Shown: positions 1 to 11,577, counted from the first letter of the stretch. The stretch is DNA of 64,000 bases from Mimachlamys varia (GCA_947623455.1 OX392542.1:13647625-13711624), one strand, 5' to 3'. Notes: a model not told the origin generated them from the sequence alone. Numbers and translations: made by a program.

Positions 1-30
1 TTGGTACCGTTGGAAAGATGGATAATGTTT

Positions 31-303
31 GTTTTAAAAATCTCTTAATGCACGCCAAATGTATCCTCCATCCGCAGAAATAATCTTGATTTACTAAAAA
101 AAAAAAAACCACGCAAATGTCCGTGTCTTTCGTTTGCTAAAGTGTCACTTTCTGCATAATCCTGTGTGAAAAGGGAAATAAAGATGATCTATCTTCCTCT
201 TTACATGGGCATCGAATGACATTCCGCGTATTTTTTGAGGAAATCGAGATTATTTCTACGGAAGGAGGATACATTTGACGTGCATTGAGGGGGTTTTTAA
301 AGC
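31..303. repeat. Foldback (inverted-repeat) element, MITE-like
   Basis: Positions 31-92 and 241-303 are reverse complements of each other over about 62 bases with a handful of mismatches and a small length difference; both arms carry the block around 'AAATGTATCCTCC' and the block around 'AGAAATAAT'. The spacer is about 148 bases and holds no coding frame. Long arms around a non-coding centre fit a foldback or MITE-type non-autonomous DNA transposon. No target-site duplication was identified, and the left arm may continue beyond the window edge. Confidence 0.72.
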
Positions 304-576
304 TTTCCACTCTTTAGACTTTATGACCGTTGAGGGGGGCATTTTTATCGAAAATTGATCTAAACCCCACAAAAGTGTAAAATTACTCTAAACACCCTAG
401 TTTATGTTAAAAACTAGCTGTAACAAGTTCTCAGGTCCGTGTGGTTCGTACTGGTTTAATGCACGTAAATCACGTGATACTCGAGTAAACGGTGCGTGCA
501 AAACTTTTCGAACACTCTTCGTGTGAACAACAAAGATGCATTTTATGATGTTGTTGTGAACTCAATATGGATGAGA

Positions 577-611
577 GGCCGAACACCCCATACATAAAAG
601 TGTGTTCGGCC
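577..611. other. Perfect 10-bp hairpin
   Basis: GGCCGAACAC at 577-586 is exactly complementary to GTGTTCGGCC at 602-611, with a 15-base loop. It is the GC-rich exception in an AT-rich stretch. It may be a remnant of a small inverted-repeat element; no function is assigned. Confidence 0.6.
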
Positions 612-621
612 AGTCATAACA

Positions 622-1270
622 TTGCTTGTAATATTCCCGGTGAGAGGAATTTATATAAGCTTTCAGCTTGTTTTCCAATCCCCAATATATTTTATTATTT
701 TAAACAACTGTGTCAAATTTTTGGAAGCTAAAATACTGTTTATACTAAAAGTTCATTTCAGAAAAAAATGTACGCCCCCTCTAACCCGAAATCCTGGATC
801 CGCCTATGGTTGTTACTGTTGCCCTACCACAATACACTTAGTCCATCCTATATACATCTGAGGAATGGAAGCCTCTATACTTATGCCTGGATTTCATTTC
901 GAGACATTGGCTAAAATCCCTTTTAAAAACTCCTTGATGTGCAAGTTTTCAAATTGTACACAACTTTACAAAAATCACGAAAGTAAAACCAATCTAGGAA
1001 AAGTATACACATACCTATATTCTACATCAAACATTATTTTCCATAAGTCTACTGTTTGATATATTTAGACACATTTTACAGATTTTAAATGTTTGCTACT
1101 TGGTGTATATTAATGTTTTTTGAATGTTTAGCTTTTGCGCTGTTTTATGGCTCTACATTTTAGACGGACCATTTGAAAATACAAAAAGAAAATAAATAAA
1201 CTATACACTATCGACAAAGATCAGAACTCACGATGATACATAGGATAGATCATTTATTGAAGCTAAAAAC
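622..1270. other. Stretch without a recognised feature
   Basis: Two short open frames (622-861 and 865-1059) have no recognisable motif and AT-driven composition. I see no repeat that recurs elsewhere in the window and no convincing exon. Confidence 0.4.
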
Positions 1271-1275
1271 AATAG

Positions 1276-1560
1276 TAGTAACTACTCGTGCTTGACGCTC
1301 ATCACTGGTGGATTGAGTCGACTGTTTCACCTGTTCTCAGTATAATGTGTCTGGTGGAGGTGTTTTGTATGCTATGGGCCTTCGGCAGTATACATTTTTG
1401 TGTGGTAGCACTTTAAATTGGCGTCAGATCCGCACTATCGCAATGAGGCTTACCTGCATTTATCGCAGCCTCCCAAACACACTCGCATTCAACACATACA
1501 CCAACATCGCATACACTTAGCTGTCAATTGGACGTATAAGATAATAAAACTGAATCAGAT
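1276..1560 (+). repeat. SINE-like family C, near full length
   Basis: This copy shows the family C modules in order: the 'TTGACGCTCA' start, 'TTCACC...GTTCTCAGTATAATGTG', 'GGCCTTCGGCAGTATAC', 'GTGTGGTAGCACTTTAAATT', 'CAGCCTCCCAAACACACTCG', and a tail in which 'GACGTATAAGATAATAAAA' replaces the usual GGACGTAAAACAATAAAATC. The same module order recurs near 23.6, 31.5, 37.6 and 51.2 kb. It has no coding potential. The tail resembles molluscan SINE 3' ends as I remember them. Confidence 0.75.
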
Positions 1561-1599
1561 CTCATCATACCAATCAACAAGAGAAAAAGTTACACGAGG

Positions 1600-2500
1600 A
1601 CTTTTGTCTATATCTGGTACATTATTTGGTTAATGTTTAGTGTAAAAAGCAATATACATAAACAGCAAAGTCTCAATTTGAGCAAATGCATTCAGTGCGA
1701 AAACGCTAAAATATGTAACTGTACAGTATTGCAAACCGATTTCTAATGGCAACTCGTGATATAAACCACACCTTCTTCAGGGACGTCAAACTGCAATCTT
1801 CGATTTTCAGATGTGTTGAAGCCAATGATGTTGTAAGCTAGTGACGTGCATATCCTAGCTGACATTTGAGCTTTCGATAAACTAGTATCGACCGTACATC
1901 ATGCATATAACTTTCACTACATTACTTTTGAATCTTATTGCCTAGTCTGCCCGTGTAAATCCACGACGGCTGATTATTTTGTCAACAGGTTCGTTTTAAC
2001 AGTGTTGAGAAGATGTCACAGGAGGAAAAGAAAACTGAGAATGAGATAGAAAACAAGCGTGTGTGTCAGTCAGGGATACACTAATACAAACAAGGACGAC
2101 TGAGAATAAACAACTCGAGGGAGTAGCACGCTCAGCGTCGTAAGTGAATTAAGTAAATCAAATAAAATGTTACTTAATTTGCTGTTGCTGGATGATGGGT
2201 CTGAAGGGATGTATAGGGTGTTGTTTTGGAAATACGTGCAATGGGCGTTTCAGATAAGAAAAACGTACTTTTAAGAATTGTGTTTGCAACTTCTTCGTCC
2301 TGTTTTGTATCAAGTAGCATCATATTTGATTTCAAGTTGTAATCATATAGACCATCAAACCCAATGTATACGTGGATGGACTGACGTCATTGCAATACAC
2401 ATAGTCGTATGCCCGAAACACCAATGAGAACAAAAACAGAATGTAACGGGAGTAAGATACATACCAAATTGTTTAGTTTTATCACGTTAAATGCAGTATC
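1600..2500. other. Stretch without a recognised feature
   Basis: Ordinary AT-rich sequence. I found no long frame, no tandem structure and no match to the repeat families of this window. Confidence 0.35.
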
Positions 2501-2510
2501 AACAGCTTTG

Positions 2511-2640
2511 GGCGCTAGCATCACTGAAGAGTCCCAGGAGGACGAAACAGCTGTATGATGCAGTTTAATTCATTTTTTCGGCATACTGTATCTATTACTA
2601 AATTTAAAGGTGTAGCATGTATGTGTTACGTCATCTTTGA
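2511..2640 (+). repeat. Family B repeat, 3' half
   Basis: It begins in the 'GCATCACTGAAGAGTC' block and runs through 'GACGAAACAGCTGTATGATG', 'CGGCATACTGTATCTATTAC', 'AAATTTAAAGGTGTAGCAT' and ends in 'GTGTTACGTCATC'. The same order is seen at 15.1-15.3, 50.1-50.3 and 57.9-58.1 kb. The shared end at GTTACGTCATC marks the family's 3' boundary. Confidence 0.75.
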
Positions 2641-2687
2641 AAAATGTGTCTTCAGGTGAACTGTATGTGTATATATATATGCCAGAT

Positions 2688-2738
2688 ATATGGTATGTTG
2701 GTGTCTCGGCCTCTTGTGATAGCACAGTAATACTTTTC
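2688..2738 (-). repeat. Family C fragment
   Basis: The 'ATGGTATGTTGGTGTC...CTTGTGATAGCAC' string also occurs near 32.63 kb and matches the reverse-oriented middle of the family C consensus. It is short and diverged. Confidence 0.4.
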
Positions 2739-2907
2739 TGTTTCATCAATAGAACAAATGAAAATCACACAATTCTCTTATAACACATAATTACAAACAA
2801 CAGACCTATGTAGAGTTTCGAAAAATTGAACCAGTAATTGTCATTCCTGTACTTATTACTGCATTATGTGAATTATTGCTGTTAGTTATAGGTTGTGAGT
2901 GTTATAT

Positions 2908-3210
2908 GCAGGTTGATGGAGACTATTAGCGCAAGCTTCAGTTTTATGGTCGCCATCTTGATCTCATCGAAAAATATTCTTTATTTTTGAGTGATATGAA
3001 GATGGACGTTTTGGAGTATATATGCTTATTAGTATGCTTACTTGTTGTAATTGACAATGATCATTCAGTTCTCATTTTGAGGATTGATGTTTACTTTGAT
3101 ATGACCAAGATGTACATGTCGGGTGTCGTCGATGAAGCAGAAGACGCTTACTCTTCTAGAACACCTTGCCTTATTCTCATGTTTTTTACGAGGGTTTTGT
3201 GTAAATATTT
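2908..3210 (+). pseudogene. Retroelement 3' fragment (RT family copy a)
   Basis: It starts at the 'GCAGGTTGATG..GACTAT' segment that follows the reverse-transcriptase thumb region, passes through the recurrent 'TCGCCATCTTGATCTCATCG' and 'GATATGAAGATGGACG' blocks, and reaches 'GTCGTCGATGAAGCAGAAGA'. An open frame (2987-3274) spans the junction between RT C-terminus and tail, reading MKMDVLEY and then GVVDEAEDAYSS. It diverges from the family before the usual 3' end. Confidence 0.75.
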
Positions 3211-3299
3211 CGGCACTCTCGGATATTTTATTTTTTTCTTATGCTTTTTGTTCGTGATACCTTTTTTGTCCTGATGCAGTCAATATGGTTTGTTTTTAA

Positions 3300-4600
3300 C
3301 ATCCTACAGCGATGGTATGAAGGAATGTGATACTCATCATAGTGCTGCTATGCTATGCTGTTCCTTTTATTATACGTCCATATGGTAAAGACGAAAAAAA
3401 GGCTTCAATCCTACTTTTTTGGAAATTGGAAGATTAATCAATATGCTTAGCAATCTAATTTAATTTTTTTCGCATCAATAGACGTCTTCTTAATTATAAA
3501 TGCTGTGTAAACCAGCCTTCTCATGATGTTTGTTAACTTCAGGTCATTTTTTTCTGTTTCTGGAAGGATTGAGCATCTACATGTTCCGTTCATAATTCTT
3601 CTGCTTATAACTTGGTTTTCTATCAAAACTCATCAATAAAAATGAAATACAATGTTTCAATTTGAATACAAATGCCTAATGTACTTGTAAAATAAATGAG
3701 GTTATGAAATATTCGATTTCAATTGCGCTTCAAGCTTTCAAATGTGACAAACCGCGAGTAATGAAATCGACTTCAACACGAAAACAATGAAGATGTGTTA
3801 AGAATAATTCAAAAAAACCTTTTGATAAATCAGCAATATCCGAACCGTAATAGGCGGCGTTAAGGTACCAGGCTTTCAACAGCCATATTAATCCATTGAC
3901 GAAACGAATTAAATTAGAATCATGATTGATATCCTTTCAAATACTCTGATTCACTTTTCAATTATCTGCTAGTGCCATTTCCATAACAGTTTTATTTGAG
4001 CTGTTAAATGCAACTGTTTGATTTGCTTTAAACACATTTGCTATCCTTTGGTAACGAGTCATGCTTTTGAACTGATTTGTAAAGAGCTCTCTTGGGAATT
4101 GATAGATAGCACATTATCAATAGCACAAGAGCAACTCGTGTCGATATCGTTGTATGATAGCAATTCACTGTCATTTGCAAGAACTTGAATCAAATTCGCG
4201 GACAGCAAAAACTAGACAGTTCACGTCAAATCTGTTTTTTTTTTTGTATTTTGAAGAAAAATATATAAAGTCAGCGAAATCGCGATAGAAAAAACTTGTC
4301 GTCCTCTCTGGCTGATAGTGCTGTGAGTTGGATGAAAATAATGCGTTTGTGAGTAACTGTATTTAATACAAGAGCATGTCAAAAATGCTATTTAATGACA
4401 CACAACACTAAATCATTAATTATAAACTAAACATGTTCTGATAACATAAAAGGAGAAATGAAAGGTATGAGCCTACGCAAACACGCAAACAAGTGAACTT
4501 TCACAATATTCCTGGCAATTACTGATTGCTTTCTATTGAAGGTTACTTCAACTTTGATTCGGGTTATAAGTTCTCTCCCTTAGCCCAGACAAACCAAAAA
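3300..4600. other. Stretch without a recognised feature
   Basis: AT-rich, with short homopolymers and scattered stops in all frames. Nothing in it recurs elsewhere in the window. Confidence 0.35.
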
Positions 4601-4639
4601 CTTGTTTATACGTAGTCGGTATAATGCGATCGGATGGAA

Positions 4640-4800
4640 TGCTGTAACAGGTGCCTTCAGTATGGTATTTCAGTGAGATAGCACTATGAGTCGCCATCAG
4701 ATGCAAACAATTGCAAGGTGCTCATCACACAAACCCGATTAAACACCGCACATGGAGGTACGTCCTAAAATGTTTTAACGTTTTACACAAAATCAAATCA
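4640..4800 (+). repeat. Family C fragment, diverged subtype
   Basis: 'GCCTTCAGTATGGTATTTC', 'GTGAGATAGCACTATGAGTC' and 'GCCATCAGATGCAA' correspond to the middle of family C. The copy ends in a tail with 'GGAGGTACGTCC...AAAATCAAATC'. The GGTATTTCAGTGAGATAGC subtype is also seen reversed near 32.7 and 44.6 kb. Confidence 0.55.
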
Positions 4801-5799
4801 AAGAAAACATTCTAAGCTGAAAGTTAAAACCGATATCACCGGAAGACGGAAAGGGCACAGACGCACAAGGATAGACATCCGGGCAACTGAAATGTTGAAT
4901 GTTACCATTCCATAGCTATAAGGATACACCTCTAAATTCACCAGTTTTTGAGAGAGCGTTCCCTTATAATGTATGTGTTCTAGTGCTAATTAACACGCAT
5001 TAATTGAGAAATATTTCATTCCACGAAGATGTTTTGGTGTAGATACTACATCCGTGGAGCAACAGCCTGTTATTAAGTAAAAGCAATCTTACAATCAGAG
5101 TCGTTTCTTTTGTCACAAGTTCTTCTCAATGACCACTATCGTGGGACAATAAGTAAAGCCTCTGTTGTTATTGTTTCTACAAACGTCATGATTAATGGAT
5201 AATTGTATCAAGGAGCTAATGATTATAGATTCTGTCAATTCAGGACTATGGAAAAGTGGATTACTAGCGTAAAAACCGTCGGACAAGAAGACGCAATACA
5301 ACGATAAGATATTTATGCGCCCTAACAAGACAAACGAAAGCATCCCATCTCGCTTTTCCTATCTACGACCAAACTGTAGATTATACTAATTCTATATATG
5401 ATACAGTGCAGCGTGGTACCTAAAAGCTGAAGTTAAATACCTATGACATACGTATCGATGATGTAGGTCCATTACAGGTCAGACTGAAATGCAAAAAGCA
5501 CTAATAAAACTATTTGTTTGGGTCATAAATGTCATGAATATTTTTATCCTTAAGTGCTTTTCACTTCTGTTCTTATCTTCATTTTGTTTTCTGTTTAGGC
5601 AAGATATGTTTGTAGGCAGAATAGCGAAAACTAATATGAGACATGTAGGATATTGTTAGTGTCTAGGAATATCAAAGTACAAATATGTATTTCACGAGTG
5701 AGGCTAATGTTTGTGCACGAGTAAAAAATATCAAAGCGTACGCCACACGAGAGATTTTTTTTAAATCATTGTTAGTTATTTTATTTATGTCATATTTAC

Positions 5800-6060
5800 A
5801 ACAACAAGAGGCACATGGGCCTGAAGGGGTCACTTGCGATTTTACATACTAGTACCCATGGTTACCCAAGTCCTTACACCACAAGTATCATTAGCGCCAT
5901 CCAAGTTTGACCTGTAACACTGACAGCAAGGACCCGTTTAAGGGATGTGTTTCCCAAAATCAGCAATCCTTTAGCTTTGGACCCCATGGTCAAACACAGT
6001 GACTTTGATTGTTGGTGAATTGATTTCTCAAATGTGAAAATCCGGAACTACTACTAGTAT
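5800..6060 (+). repeat. Modular 'AAGAGGCACATGGGCC' repeat (family F)
   Basis: It opens with 'CAACAAGAGGCACATGGGCC' and continues with 'GTTACCCAAGTCCTTACACC', 'ATCATTAGCGCCATCCAAG' and 'GGACCCGTTTAAGGGATG'. A related opening occurs at about 42.93 kb ('CAAGAGGAACATTGGCC'). I remember very similar strings as abundant dispersed repeats in bivalve genomes, but that could not be checked here. The 3' side is interrupted by retroelement copy b. Confidence 0.55.
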
Positions 6061-6068
6061 TCTCTTTA

Positions 6069-6180
6069 ACGTGTACGAGAGTCTTTATATTAATCTTTCC
6101 TTTGTTCATATTTTGCCTCTAGTTTAATCGATTTTGAGTTAGGATAATGGTTTTGTTGACGCTTTGGTATTCTCTGTTTA
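6069..6180 (+). pseudogene. Retroelement 3' terminal fragment (copy b)
   Basis: This is the last ~110 bases of the RT family only: 'TACGAGAGTCT', 'AATCTTTCCTTTGTTCATAT', 'TTTAATCGATTTTGAGTTAG' and the shared terminus 'GACGCTTTGGTATTCTCT', followed by a short A-rich stretch. It is a severely 5'-truncated copy. Confidence 0.75.
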
Positions 6181-6967
6181 AAAAAAAGAATACTTAACAA
6201 CGTATATAACTATATTTTCAATTAATGATAGAAAAACAGTTATTCACTTTAATATATTGTAACACCTGTTTTCCTATGTGAATGTCTACTTACATTGTCG
6301 TTAGAACGTAAAACAATGTAGAAAGTCCAAATCAATTGACTGCTGTATATAAGTGTTGCCTTTGAAAATCATTTCTCTTTGCTTCCGATTTTTAAGGAAA
6401 TTGTGTTACAATATCGTTTTTCTAAACGCTAGGAACAATAACACTGACGTGAAGTAGTCACAGGCAATACTTCTTTTCGCTTTCTGTTGCGGCTAGGAAT
6501 TTTCAATTCTTTTTCTTTATTATTTGATTAACCGAAAAACCAATTGCCTTTGTGCATGAAAAACATTGGACATTTTTCTGAATATGCTTTAGCCCTCATG
6601 AGATAAATATACGGGTTCTATTCTAGTCACATCCTAGAGTTTTGTATTTTTTGTGTAGGTGCACTTTATGCTAAAAGACGAGAACGTCGATCTCATCCAC
6701 TACGTCATGGATGTGAAAATCCTTCAACAAACGTTGAATATTTATTCCAATGGATGTACAATAATTATAATTAACAAATCCCACACAGTTGAAACTGATG
6801 AAAAAAATACAGCAGTTCAGCTGCACACAATAATAGGCATTGTTTCGTTGTAGGGTATAAACATACACTTTACTGAATGTGGATTAATGTAAGAGGCATA
6901 CAACATGTTTATGATGCATTGCTGGAAATGATGGTGTATGTTGTCCATTTTTAATGCAGCACTAGTT

Positions 6968-7068
6968 TTCCTCTGGCAAGACTTGGGGGGCTGCGATATG
7001 TCCATGTAAGCATCCATGCGACAGACATGACATTGTGTCGATTTAAAGTGCCACAACACGTGAGGATA
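6968..7068 (-). repeat. Family C fragment
   Basis: Read on the minus strand it gives 'GTGGCACTTTAAATCGACAC', then 'GATGCTTACATGGACATATC', then 'GCAGCCCCCCAAG', in family C order. Confidence 0.6.
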
Positions 7069-7199
7069 ACGTAGTACAAACATAAGCCAGGCTGTCTTCA
7101 GTTAACTATGTGAAACAATTTGTGACAATTTGATGATAGAGTGTCTAAGAAATGATTCTGCAATACCATTTATATGCTATTTAGACTAGTATTCTGATT

Positions 7200-8430
7200 A
7201 ACTACAGTTTTTCTATCGCACTGTTTTCACAAACATGAACGGAAACTGTACATGATATCAAATAGATCATAACGCATTTAGATTTAAGAAAAAAAAAACA
7301 AACAAACAAACAAACAAAAAGAAAAAAAACATACAAACACAAACAAAAATAATTCAATAATAAATTGTATTTTACGATAAGTATTTCAAAGATAGAACGA
7401 CATTTTGCTAAAATTCTTAAATTCTTAAAACAATAGCTTAAATGAGATGTCATTATCCTGATGTATCAAATTCTAAAATTAGAAAGATATTTTGAATAAC
7501 AGCACTCACGGGAGGAAAGTATGTGTCTGATTTTTGTTAAATTCAAGTAAAGCCAGAATATCAATTTATCGACTACAGCTGTACACGTTATTTGCCTTGA
7601 GAGGTTTACTATGCTGTAAATAGTAATTGGCAAAGCGAAAATCCCATCTGACTCCAAGCGAAACTGTTCAGTTCAATACATATTTCGCAAGTGTCTGTGT
7701 TTATCCCTTGATGAATTGGACACATATCGGTACAACAGAGTGACAGATTTGAGTAATTGCATGCCGTAAAAGTAACGTAAACAGACAACTATAGTGTGTG
7801 AAGACATCGCAATGTCCATATGTATTAATTCGATACCTCCATAGGGACCACAGTAGTTGCAGCATAGCTTTTGTCCTTTCCTTATAACATAATGTTCGTC
7901 AAAGTCTTTGACCTTTGTTCTCCTGTTCTAAAACAGGCACACTGATACATTGAGCTTATTGCATATCAGCGCTATACATCAGTAAGGTGTCTGTATACAA
8001 ATACCGCTATTGTTATTCCCAACGCTTCCTCTGCGATCGCACGAGAACACATTGCAGAATTTTATCCGCCGGATAACCCTTTTATCACATTTCTGTCATA
8101 TGTATCTTTATATGCAGGTCCGTGACAGCGTTGTCTGCTTCTGTATGCATATGATCAATGTAGCGTCTGAAGCATCAATGTAAGTATATTATGGCGCTTC
8201 AGCTGTTCAGGGGTCCCTAACTGTCTGACATTTCGTCTACAGAAATACATCAGCCGTCTATTGATAACCTGTGCTAGTTCGTGGAGAGCAGACATACATG
8301 TTTAAGTTAGAATATGTTATGTCTGTTTTGCTTAGTACTTGTTTGCTTTTATTTTTGTCTTTGTTCGACCATTAAATTTAAAGATATATCTTTTGCCCCA
8401 ATCATTACATTTGAAAACAAATTTCAATGT
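7200..8430. other. Stretch with a CAAA microsatellite and nothing else recognised
   Basis: A run at 7288-7350 is A-rich with CAAA repeats; on the minus strand it generates a low-complexity hydrophobic ORF that is not a gene. The remainder shows no motif or family member. Confidence 0.4.
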
Positions 8431-8439
8431 TAGTACATT

Positions 8440-9930
8440 GGTAGTCAGTATAATGTGACTGGGCAGTACATCCGCCTTAAGTATAGTGTGACCGGGGAGT
8501 TCCCCATCGTCAATATCATGTGACCGGGGCTTCATCCATCGTCAGTATCATGTGACCGGGCAGCCTACCCGTCGTCAGTATCATGTGACCGGGGCTTCAT
8601 CCATCGTCAGTATCATGTGACCGGGCAGCCTACCCGTCGTCAGTATCATGTGACCGGGCAGCCTACCCGTCGTCAGTATCATGTGACCGGGGAGTTCGCT
8701 CATCGTTAATATCATGTGACCGGGCAGCCTATCCGTCGTCAGTATCATGTGACCGGGGCTTCATCCATCGTCAGTATCATGTGACCGGGCAGCCTACCCG
8801 TCGTCAGTATCATGTGACCGGGAAGTTAACCAATCGTCAGCATCATGCGACCGGCGGTTCACCTATCGTCAGTAGCATGTGACCGTAACTTCACCCATCG
8901 TCAGTATCATGTGACCAGAGCTTCACCTATCGTCAGTAGCATGTGACCGTAACTTCACCCGTCGTCAGTATCATGTGACCAGGGCTTCACTTATCGTCAG
9001 TATCATGTGACCGTAGCTTCACCCATCGTCAGTATCATGTGACCGGGCCTTCACCAATCGTAAGTATCATGTGACCGAGGCTTCACCCATCACCAATATC
9101 ATGCAACCGTTGCTTCACCTATCGTCAGTATCATGTGACCGTATCTTAACCCATCGTCAGTATCATGTGACCTTTGCAGCACCCATCGTCTGTATTTGGT
9201 GACCGGGCAAAACATATATCGTCAGTATCATGTGACCGGGCATTCCACCCGTCGTCCGTATCATGTGACCGTAGCTTCACCAATCGTCAGTTACATGTGA
9301 CCGGGCCTTCACCAATCGTCAGTAACATGTGACCGGGCCTTCACCAATCGTCAGTAACATGTGACCGGGCCTTCACCAATCGTCAGTAACATGTGACCGG
9401 GCCTTCACCAATCGTCAGTAACATGTGACCGGGCCTTCACCAATCATCAGTAACATGTGACCGGGCCTTCACCAATCCTCAGTATCATGTGACCGTAGCT
9501 TCACCAATCGTCAGTAACATGTGACCGGGCCTTCACCAATCGTCAGTAACATGTGACCGTTGCTTCACCTATCGTCAGTATCACCTGACCGTATCTTAAC
9601 CCATCGTCAGTATCATGTAACCGGGCAAAACATATGTCGTCAGTATCATGTGACCGGGCATTCCACCCGTCGTCCGTATCATGTGACTAGCTCCACCCAT
9701 CGTCAGTATCATTGACCGTTGCTTCACCCATCGTCAGTATCATTGACCGTTGCTTCACCCATCGTCTGTATTATGTAACCGGGCAATATATCCATCGTCA
9801 GTATCATGTGACCGGGCAGTCAACCCGTCGTAAGTATCATGTGACCGGGCAGCCTACCCGTCGTCAGTATCATGTGACCGGGCAGTCAACCCGTCGTAAG
9901 TATCATGTGACCGGGAAGTACACCCATCAT
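8440..9930 (+). repeat. Minisatellite, ~33-bp unit, about 45 copies
   Basis: The unit is roughly GTCAGTATCATGTGACCGGG followed by a variable 'CAGCCTACCCGTC' or 'CCTTCACCAATC' segment. Edge units carry 'GTCAGTATAATGTGAC', identical to the corresponding segment of SINE family C, so the array looks like an amplified internal segment of that element. Sub-blocks differ: 8.53-8.82 kb is dominated by the GCAGCCTACCCGTC variant, and about 9.29-9.47 kb by a nearly uniform GGCCTTCACCAATC variant, which points to local homogenisation. Units are CpG-rich against the AT-rich surroundings. The repetitive peptide frame at 9712-9987 is a by-product. The copy number is estimated from length and period. Confidence 0.93.
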
Positions 9931-9990
9931 TTAAAATCTAATAAACCATACCAAACAGATATTGCTTACTGTAGGATACTATGTTAATTT

Positions 9991-10162
9991 GATGTGACCT
10001 AGATTGCGAGTGTCGTCGATGAGGCAGAAGATGATTGCTCTTTCAAAACACCTACTCTTATTTTCATATGTACTGTTTTCAATGGTCTGCGTGTAAATAT
10101 TTCCTTTTTTGTTTCTAGTTTAATAAATTTTATGTTTGGGTTATGGTTTGGATGGCGCTGCG
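9991..10162 (+). pseudogene. Retroelement 3' fragment (copy c)
   Basis: It starts at 'GATGTGACCTAGATTGCG', runs through 'GTGTCGTCGATGAGGCAGAA' and 'GTCTGCGTGTAAATATTTCC', and ends in a diverged terminal segment. It begins only about 60 bases after the minisatellite, so the two repeats are nearly adjacent. Confidence 0.65.
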
Positions 10163-10179
10163 TTTTTTTTTTAATTGAA

Positions 10180-11230
10180 TATGTGTTGCAATGAAAGACG
10201 TTACGCCTCAAGGACTGTTAGGTTTAAAAAAAATTCACATCATCCCCACATGTCTTGTTTGTGCCGTAAGCCGACACTCATTATATACATTTACTTTCTT
10301 CCGATGATACATGTACCCATAACAAAAAAATATATACTGTGTTACGGCATCAAAATATGTGTGTAGATTTTTAAAATACGTTTTTAAAACACATATTACA
10401 TAGGTATGCTGTGAAAGCTAGTCTAGTCATTTATATGATATTATAAAGGCACCTTGGGCGTAGTCACTCTCGTCTCGGCGGGAATTCCTCCCTGTCACAT
10501 TGAATGTTGTAAGAGAAAGGTAATAAAGCCACTGTCGAATCGAAGGTATTTTTGTTTGCGCCTCCTTAACTCATTGAATCGCTTGGGGTCCTAAGCTTTT
10601 CATCTTTCCCGTACCAACTTTTTTTTGTTCGGAAATGTCTTCATATGTTATTAGCTATTTGGAGCATATAGAAAGGTGTACTTTTGGAGAGAGGATGCTT
10701 TGTCTATATAATTTATCAATAATTTATCGGTAATTTTTTTTTTAGAATTTTGTTACCGTAAACATAAAAAAAAACACAAATCAAAGCGAAATACACTATT
10801 TTGTCCACAGCTAAGGGATCACGATTACATACGTATATATTTCCATACCGATTGTTTCATCTCTATATAAGAATATAAAATAACAGATTTTCTTTCATAC
10901 TGGCATAAAAATTGCAAAAAAAAAAAAAAAACGTAGTTCTATCCCTATATATATATTACAACGTTAATACTCCGTTGTCTTGTCTTGCTAGGTACTGATA
11001 CATCTCTAGATAGTATTTCATGTGTGATAATATGATGTTTTTAACATGTTGTTTCCAAAATCATTATTACGTTTAAAAACGGAAAACTGTTTGTTCGCAT
11101 TTTCAAATCAAAAAGTGTTATTGATATATTCTTAACGGTCAATCATTTCAGAGGATATCGATTCAGCTCATTTAAGTCAACAAAACATGTCAAAGGAAAT
11201 AATATCGGAAAGGTAAAAGGCAAACGTCAG
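10180..11230. other. Stretch without a recognised feature
   Basis: At 10445-10590 one plus-strand frame stays open for about 50 codons with locally higher GC, but it has no start, splice context or recognisable motif. The rest is AT-rich with homopolymer runs. Confidence 0.3.
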
Positions 11231-11235
11231 CTTGA

Positions 11236-11360
11236 ACATAATATATTAACATTTGCGCTGCAACCCACTTTATGAACATTACCAGCAAAAATGCCTCTAA
11301 TAAAAGTATGAAAGCAATGGTTATCGAGACGTAGCACGTGGTTTAATTATGACGTCATAG
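11236..11360 (-). repeat. Family E fragment (inverted relative to 51.7 kb)
   Basis: It is the reverse complement of 51.70-51.82 kb: 'CATTTGCGCTGCAACCCACT', 'ATTACCAGCAAAAATGCC', 'AAAAGTATGAAAGC', 'CGAGACGTAGCACGTGG' and 'ATGACGTCAT'. The E-box CACGTG (11335-11340) and the CRE palindrome ATGACGTCAT (11349-11358) both lie in the conserved block. Confidence 0.75.
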
Positions 11361-11577
11361 ATCAAGCTGGTTGACGCGCCGCTTCGAATAACATGGATAA
11401 TGCCCTTGTGTCAAACGCTCAAATGACTAATTATTATCATTTGCGTCAATTTTATTCAAGCTGGGCTGTTCCGCCAATGTCGTTTAAATTACGACACATA
11501 TACAAACGCAGGTAATAGACTATTAAATAGAAATGAAGTTAAGCAATTGTTCTATTGTAAAAAAAATGTAACTATAT

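Noticed and set aside
7202..7453. Hydrophobic 83-codon minus frame resembling a membrane segment
   Set aside because: The hydrophobic stretch is the complement of the CAAA/A-rich microsatellite.
8440..9930. CRISPR array
   Set aside because: The units are contiguous with no unique spacers, in an animal genome; the variable part is a diverged repeat arm.
9712..9987. 91-codon frame with repeated YHVTGQ-type peptide
   Set aside because: It is the 33-bp minisatellite read in frame; no signal for translation and no unique sequence.
10500..10530. Possible polyadenylation signal (AATAAAG near 10.52 kb)
   Set aside because: AATAAA is frequent by chance in AT-rich DNA and no upstream exon supports a transcript end.
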